Part shown: positions 59,048-64,000 of the stretch, piece after piece | How the letters are laid out: each line of letters opens with the position of its first letter | Numbering within the stretch: the stretch's first letter is position 1 | DNA from: Streptomyces poonensis | GTDB taxonomy: Bacteria > Actinomycetota > Actinomycetes > Streptomycetales > Streptomycetaceae | Assembly (NCBI RefSeq): GCF_014650915.1 | Contig: NZ_BMVW01000012.1 | Span: 62,001-126,000, forward strand | Length of the DNA: 64,000 nt | Direction: 5' to 3' | Notes under the pieces: model-generated | The model's database searches: none | The model's input: only the letters and a program-made list of their open reading frames with translations | Told to the model about the DNA's origin: nothing | Position numbers and translations under genes: made by a program

Positions 59048-59106
59048 TCGCTGGCAAGGAAGCCGAAACGACTGCGTTCGCTGTCAAACGCCTCGACTGG
59101 ATGACA
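59048..59106 (-). repeat. Right end of the transposon
   Basis: Read on the minus strand from 59106 inward, this is TGTCATCCAGTCGAGG, then two related blocks: TTGACAGCGAACGCAGTCGT and TTGCCAGCGAACCTAGTCGT. TGTCA plus tandem ~20-base blocks is the organisation of Tn7/Tn5053-type ends, where each block binds transposase. The inner block contains the 18-bp repeat also found at 53956-53973. Confidence 0.75.
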
Positions 59107-59154
59107 GGGCACACCGGGGCGGGGCATGACCAGTCCGCCCCCATGTACTAGAGT

Positions 59155-59172
59155 TATCTCGACATCGAGATA
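59155..59172. promoter_or_regulatory. Perfect palindrome TATCTCGA-CA-TCGAGATA
   Basis: An exact 8+8-base inverted repeat with a 2-base centre, 140-157 bases upstream of the aconitase start. Its size and symmetry suit a dimeric repressor of the MarR or related type. It lies just outside the transposon end, so it belongs to the original promoter region. The regulator is not identified. Confidence 0.65.
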
Positions 59173-59227
59173 TCTGCCGAGGCGCACCGCAGCCGCAGGC
59201 CGTCGTCGAGTCGGCGGTAAGGGTTAC

Positions 59228-59246
59228 CTAACTTAGCCTTACCTTA
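59228..59246. promoter_or_regulatory. Possible iron box (DmdR/IdeR type)
   Basis: CTAACTTAGCCTTACCTTA matches about 14 of 19 positions of the actinobacterial iron-box consensus TTAGGTTAGCCTAACCTAA. It is 66-84 bases before the aconitase start. Aconitase is an iron-sulfur enzyme and is iron-regulated in related bacteria, so a DmdR1 site is plausible. Confidence 0.45.
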
Positions 59247-59311
59247 GCGGATCGTCGAGACAGCGTGGCGGCAGGATGCGGTGGAACGCGCACAAAAAGA
59301 AGGAGACTGTC

Positions 59312-62035
<2,724 letters not shown>

Positions 62036-62060
62036 GCGGTAGCAGTAGCGGTAAGCGGCT

Positions 62061-62102
62061 GAGGGCCGCGTCCCGGCGGGTTCCCGCCGGGACGCGGCCC
62101 TC
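62061..62102. terminator. Perfect 20-bp stem terminator after aconitase
   Basis: Bases 62061-62080 pair without mismatch to 62083-62102 across a 2-base loop. It sits 26 bases after the aconitase stop and 7 bases before the end of the convergent remnant gene, so it can work in both directions. Confidence 0.92.
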
Positions 62103-62108
62103 ACGCTG

Positions 62109-62365
62109 TCAGCGGGTCAAGAACCTCGGCAGTGTGGTGAGGTCGATCTCGACGGGGAACGGGAGCTCGGTGCTCAGCTTGTCGTGGTGCACGGGGTGCA
62201 TGGGAGCAGGGATGTACGTCCGGGTCTCCGCGTGCTGCCAGTACTCGTGCACCGCGAGGCGGTTGTCCCGGTCGAGCTCGACGCGCCAGTAGCAGGGCAC
62301 CTCTGCCTCGGCGAAGAGAGCCGGCTTGCGGGGAGCATCCAGGTCTTCTCGGTGGCCCGCCCCTT
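62109..62365 (-). pseudogene. Uma2 (DUF820) nuclease-family C-terminal remnant
   Basis: The minus-strand frame encodes KPALFAEAEVPCYWRVEL, then HEYWQHAETRTYIPAPM and FPVEIDLTTLPRFLTR, matching the C-terminal third of Uma2-family proteins, including the alpha helix and W-R-V/I-E strand. The N-terminal part, with most of the nuclease residues, is missing: upstream of DLDAPRKPA the sequence no longer fits, and no good start is present (an internal GTG at 62300 would give 63 residues). It is probably a deletion relic. Confidence 0.6.
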
Positions 62366-62376
62366 CGGCTCTGTCG

Positions 62377-62772
62377 TCATCGCTCCTCCGGAAACCCGCC
62401 GTACGGCACAGTGATCAGCTCCATGGCGTGCCCCGCCGGATCCAGGAAGTACACACCCTTGCCGCCGTCGTTGCGGTTGATCTCACCGGGCTGCTTCTGG
62501 TGCGGGTCGGCCCAGTGGTCGAGGCCGCGCTGCCGGATCTTCTCGTACGCCGCGTCGAACTCCGCCTCCGAGACCAGGAACGCGTAGTGCTGTGGTGTGA
62601 TCCTGTCCTCGGGAATGGCGGCGAAGTCCAGGGTGACGCCGCCCGCGAGGTCGACGGGGATGAACGGGCCCCACTCAGGGCCGACTCCGAGTCCCAGCAG
62701 GTCCGCGAAGAACTCGGCGGACTCCCGGTTGTCCCGGGCGTGGACGATCGTGTGATTGAGCTGTACTGACAA
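62377..62772 (-). CDS. VOC-family (glyoxalase/dioxygenase-like) protein
   Basis: A protein of 131 residues with the beta-alpha-beta-beta-beta repeat of the vicinal-oxygen-chelate superfamily: LNHTIVHARDNRESAEFFADLLGL, then QHYAFLVSE and GVYFLDPAGHAMELITVPYG with the metal ligands His and Glu. The start is a TTG (62772-62770) with GGAGG six bases upstream; the longer open frame to 62961 has no homology. It may bind a metal and a small ligand (lactoylglutathione lyase, dioxygenase or resistance role). The specific function is unknown. Confidence 0.85.
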   Translation of the reverse strand: MSVQLNHTIVHARDNRESAEFFADLLGLGVGPEWGPFIPVDLAGGVTLDFAAIPEDRITPQHYAFLVSEAEFDAAYEKIRQRGLDHWADPHQKQPGEINRNDGGKGVYFLDPAGHAMELITVPYGGFPEER

Positions 62773-62973
62773 GGAATGCCTCCACGGGCATGTCCCGCAC
62801 CTCCATGCCTCACCCGGTCGGTGACCGGCACGCGGTGCTGCCGTGGATTCTAGGCACGCCGACGCCGTGCTGTCGCCACTGTCACGAACCGCTGCCGTGG
62901 ACGTCGACGGCAGCGCCCCGGCTCCTCGGCGACGGTGAGCCGAAGAACCGGGGCGCGGCACCCAGAGATGCGA

Positions 62974-64000
62974 TCAGCTCAGCAGCTCCACCTCCGCCAG
63001 CGTCCCCTCACCCGACAGCACCAGCCGGTAGTACTGGTACGCGCCCGGCTTGGCGACCGAGAACGCACGCGTCTGCCGGTCCCAGGTGAAGGACTCGCCC
63101 GAGCGTTCGTCCAGCGTCTTCCAGGACGCGCCGTCCTTCGAGCCCTGGAGCGCCCACCCGGCCGGAGCCTTCGTCCTGTCCGCCGACGACGTCAGCGTGT
63201 ACTGGACCGCCTCGGTCCGCTCGGAGACCGGGAGGTCGACGGACGACGTGACGGTCGCGTCGGTCGCCGAGGTGTTGTCGAACAGGGCGCCCTCGGCCCT
63301 CAGCGCGTCCGAGCGGGGCGTCGGCACCTCGTCGTCCCGCGTGATCGAGACGGGCGCCGCCTTCTTGCCCGTGCCCCACGACGACGGCTTCGGGCCCATG
63401 TCGAACTCCAGGACCCCGCCGCGCGCGACCACCGCGTGCGGCAGCGCGGTCGACGTCCACTTCTTGCCGTTGACCTTCAAGCCCTGAACATAGATGTTCT
63501 TCGCGCTGTTCTTCGGGGCCTTGACCACCAGGTCCCGGCCGTTCTCCAGGTGGACCGTCGCCTTCTTGAAGAGCGGGGAGCCGATCGCGTACTCGCCGCT
63601 GCCCATCACCAGCGGGTAGAAGCCGAGCGCGGAGAACAGGTACCAGGCCGACTGCTCGCCGTTGTCCTCGTCGCCGTGGTAGCCCTGGCCGATCTCGCTG
63701 CCGGTGTAGAGGCGGGAGAGCACCTCGCGGACCTTCTCCTGCGCCTTCCACGGCTGCCCGGCCGCGTCGTACATGTAGAGCGCGTGGTGGGCGACCTGGT
63801 TGGAGTGGCCGTACATGCCCATCCGTACGTCGCGGGCCTCGGTCATCTCGTGGATGACACCGCCGTAGGAGCCCTTGAACTCGGGAGACGCGGTCTCGGG
63901 CGTGGCGAAGTACTCGTCCAGCTTCTCGGCGAGGCCGTCGCGGCCGCCGTACAGGTTGGCCAGGCCCCGGCTGTCCTGCGGGGCGGTGAAGGCGTAGCCC
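62974..64000 (-). CDS. GH92-family alpha-mannosidase, C-terminal part
   Basis: The frame is open to the right edge, so the 5' part of the gene lies outside. It shows GH92 motifs: VRMGMYGHSNQVAHHALYMY, GYHGDEDNGEQSAWYLFSALG with the catalytic acids, and the beta-sandwich stretch KNIYVQGLKVNGKKW. A C-terminal carbohydrate-binding-like module follows (VTSSVDLPVSERTEAVQYTL; GWALQGSKDGASWKTLDER). GH92 enzymes are calcium-dependent exo-alpha-mannosidases, usually secreted in Streptomyces. It belongs to the chromosomal background. Confidence 0.92.
   Translation of the reverse strand, partial: GYAFTAPQDSRGLANLYGGRDGLAEKLDEYFATPETASPEFKGSYGGVIHEMTEARDVRMGMYGHSNQVAHHALYMYDAAGQPWKAQEKVREVLSRLYTGSEIGQGYHGDEDNGEQSAWYLFSALGFYPLVMGSGEYAIGSPLFKKATVHLENGRDLVVKAPKNSAKNIYVQGLKVNGKKWTSTALPHAVVARGGVLEFDMGPKPSSWGTGKKAAPVSITRDDEVPTPRSDALRAEGALFDNTSATDATVTSSVDLPVSERTEAVQYTLTSSADRTKAPAGWALQGSKDGASWKTLDERSGESFTWDRQTRAFSVAKPGAYQYYRLVLSGEGTLAEVELLS

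Larger units (their letters stand above)
53202..59106. mobile_element. Tn7/Tn5053-like transposon (tnsA-tnsB-tniB-tniQ-tniQ)
   Basis: Genes for a TnsA-like endonuclease, a DDE transposase, a TniB ATPase and two TniQ-like proteins run leftward from a right end at 59106. That end starts TGTCATCCA on the minus strand, and TGTCA is typical of Tn5053/Tn402 and Tn7-like termini. The same nine bases occur in inverse orientation at 53202-53210, giving an element of about 5.9 kb with one extra gene. No 5-bp target duplication flanks these points (TCCTT left, GGGCA right). Several lesions suggest it can no longer move. The right end is better supported than the left. Confidence 0.75.

Noticed and set aside
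53202..59106. A 5-bp target-site duplication around the transposon
   Set aside because: The flanking bases are TCCTT on the left and GGGCA on the right; they do not match, so no duplication is claimed and the left end stays uncertain.
53202..59106. A CRISPR-associated transposon
   Set aside because: Two TniQ-like genes made this worth checking, but no cas genes or repeat-spacer array are visible in or near the element.

Overview
The window is high-GC actinomycete DNA, almost certainly Streptomyces. Evidence: very high GC with strong third-position bias, two AfsR/SARP-type regulators, TTA (bldA-type) codons in a regulator and in a UbiB-like gene, an acyl-CoA carboxylase epsilon subunit, and a murA-like gene next to aconitase. 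That last neighbourhood is, from memory, also found in S. coelicolor. The window is mostly one large biosynthetic gene cluster, followed by mobile-element remains and core genes.

About 1-49.5 kb: a hybrid cluster joining a nonribosomal peptide synthetase (NRPS) to a highly reducing type II (dissociated) polyketide/fatty-acid system. It looks like the cinnamoyl- or polyene-lipopeptide class (skyllamycin and ishigamide relatives). The left edge holds the end of an NRPS gene (A end-T-C-A-T-E) whose complete A domain carries a glycine code. It is followed by a luciferase-like monooxygenase and a flavin reductase, which suggests alpha-hydroxyglycine. Next come a polyprenyl synthase, an azoreductase-like flavoprotein with a divergent LysR gene, a SnoaL-like protein, an extended SDR and a stand-alone A-T-TE synthetase (8-15 kb). 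Then come tandem TTA-containing/non-TTA regulators, a malonyltransferase, an IclR regulator, a degenerate ketosynthase with a hydrolase, a degenerate polyprenyl-synthase paralogue and an acyl-CoA carboxylase beta/epsilon pair (15-25 kb). Two SARP regulators follow (25-31 kb). A leftward, tightly overlapping operon (44-33 kb) encodes MbtH, ACP, two ketosynthases with conserved catalytic residues, two ketosynthase-like partners without them, a hydrolase, a double-hotdog protein, a complementary pair of dehydratases, a ketoreductase, a DsbA/GST-kappa-type isomerase, a YbaK-like protein and a type II thioesterase. An orphan LysR DNA-binding domain and a MacB-type ABC exporter close the cluster.

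About 49.7-50.6 kb: a decayed IS110-family transposase. About 50.7-53.2 kb: an XRE-MurA fusion protein, a DUF4236 protein and a hypothetical protein.

About 53.2-59.1 kb: a Tn7/Tn5053-like transposon (tnsA, DDE transposase, tniB ATPase, two tniQ-like genes, one possible cargo gene) inserted between the murA-like gene and aconitase. It carries several lesions: a frameshift at a homopolymer that leaves the transposase C terminus in frame with the ATPase, an in-frame TGA in a tniQ that carries four zinc-ribbon repeats, and lost zinc ligands.

About 59.1-64 kb: aconitase with a striking promoter region (perfect palindrome and possible iron box), a perfect 20-bp terminator stem, a Uma2 remnant, a VOC-family protein and the C-terminal part of a GH92 mannosidase.

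Working model: carboxylase and malonyltransferase supply malonyl units. The type II enzymes build a reduced, unsaturated acyl chain on the ACP. NRPS modules, helped by MbtH, add amino acids including a glycine that is probably hydroxylated. The ABC pump exports the product, and the SARP, LuxR-like, IclR and LysR regulators control it. The main NRPS body, any P450 and any aromatising dehydrogenase would lie outside the window.
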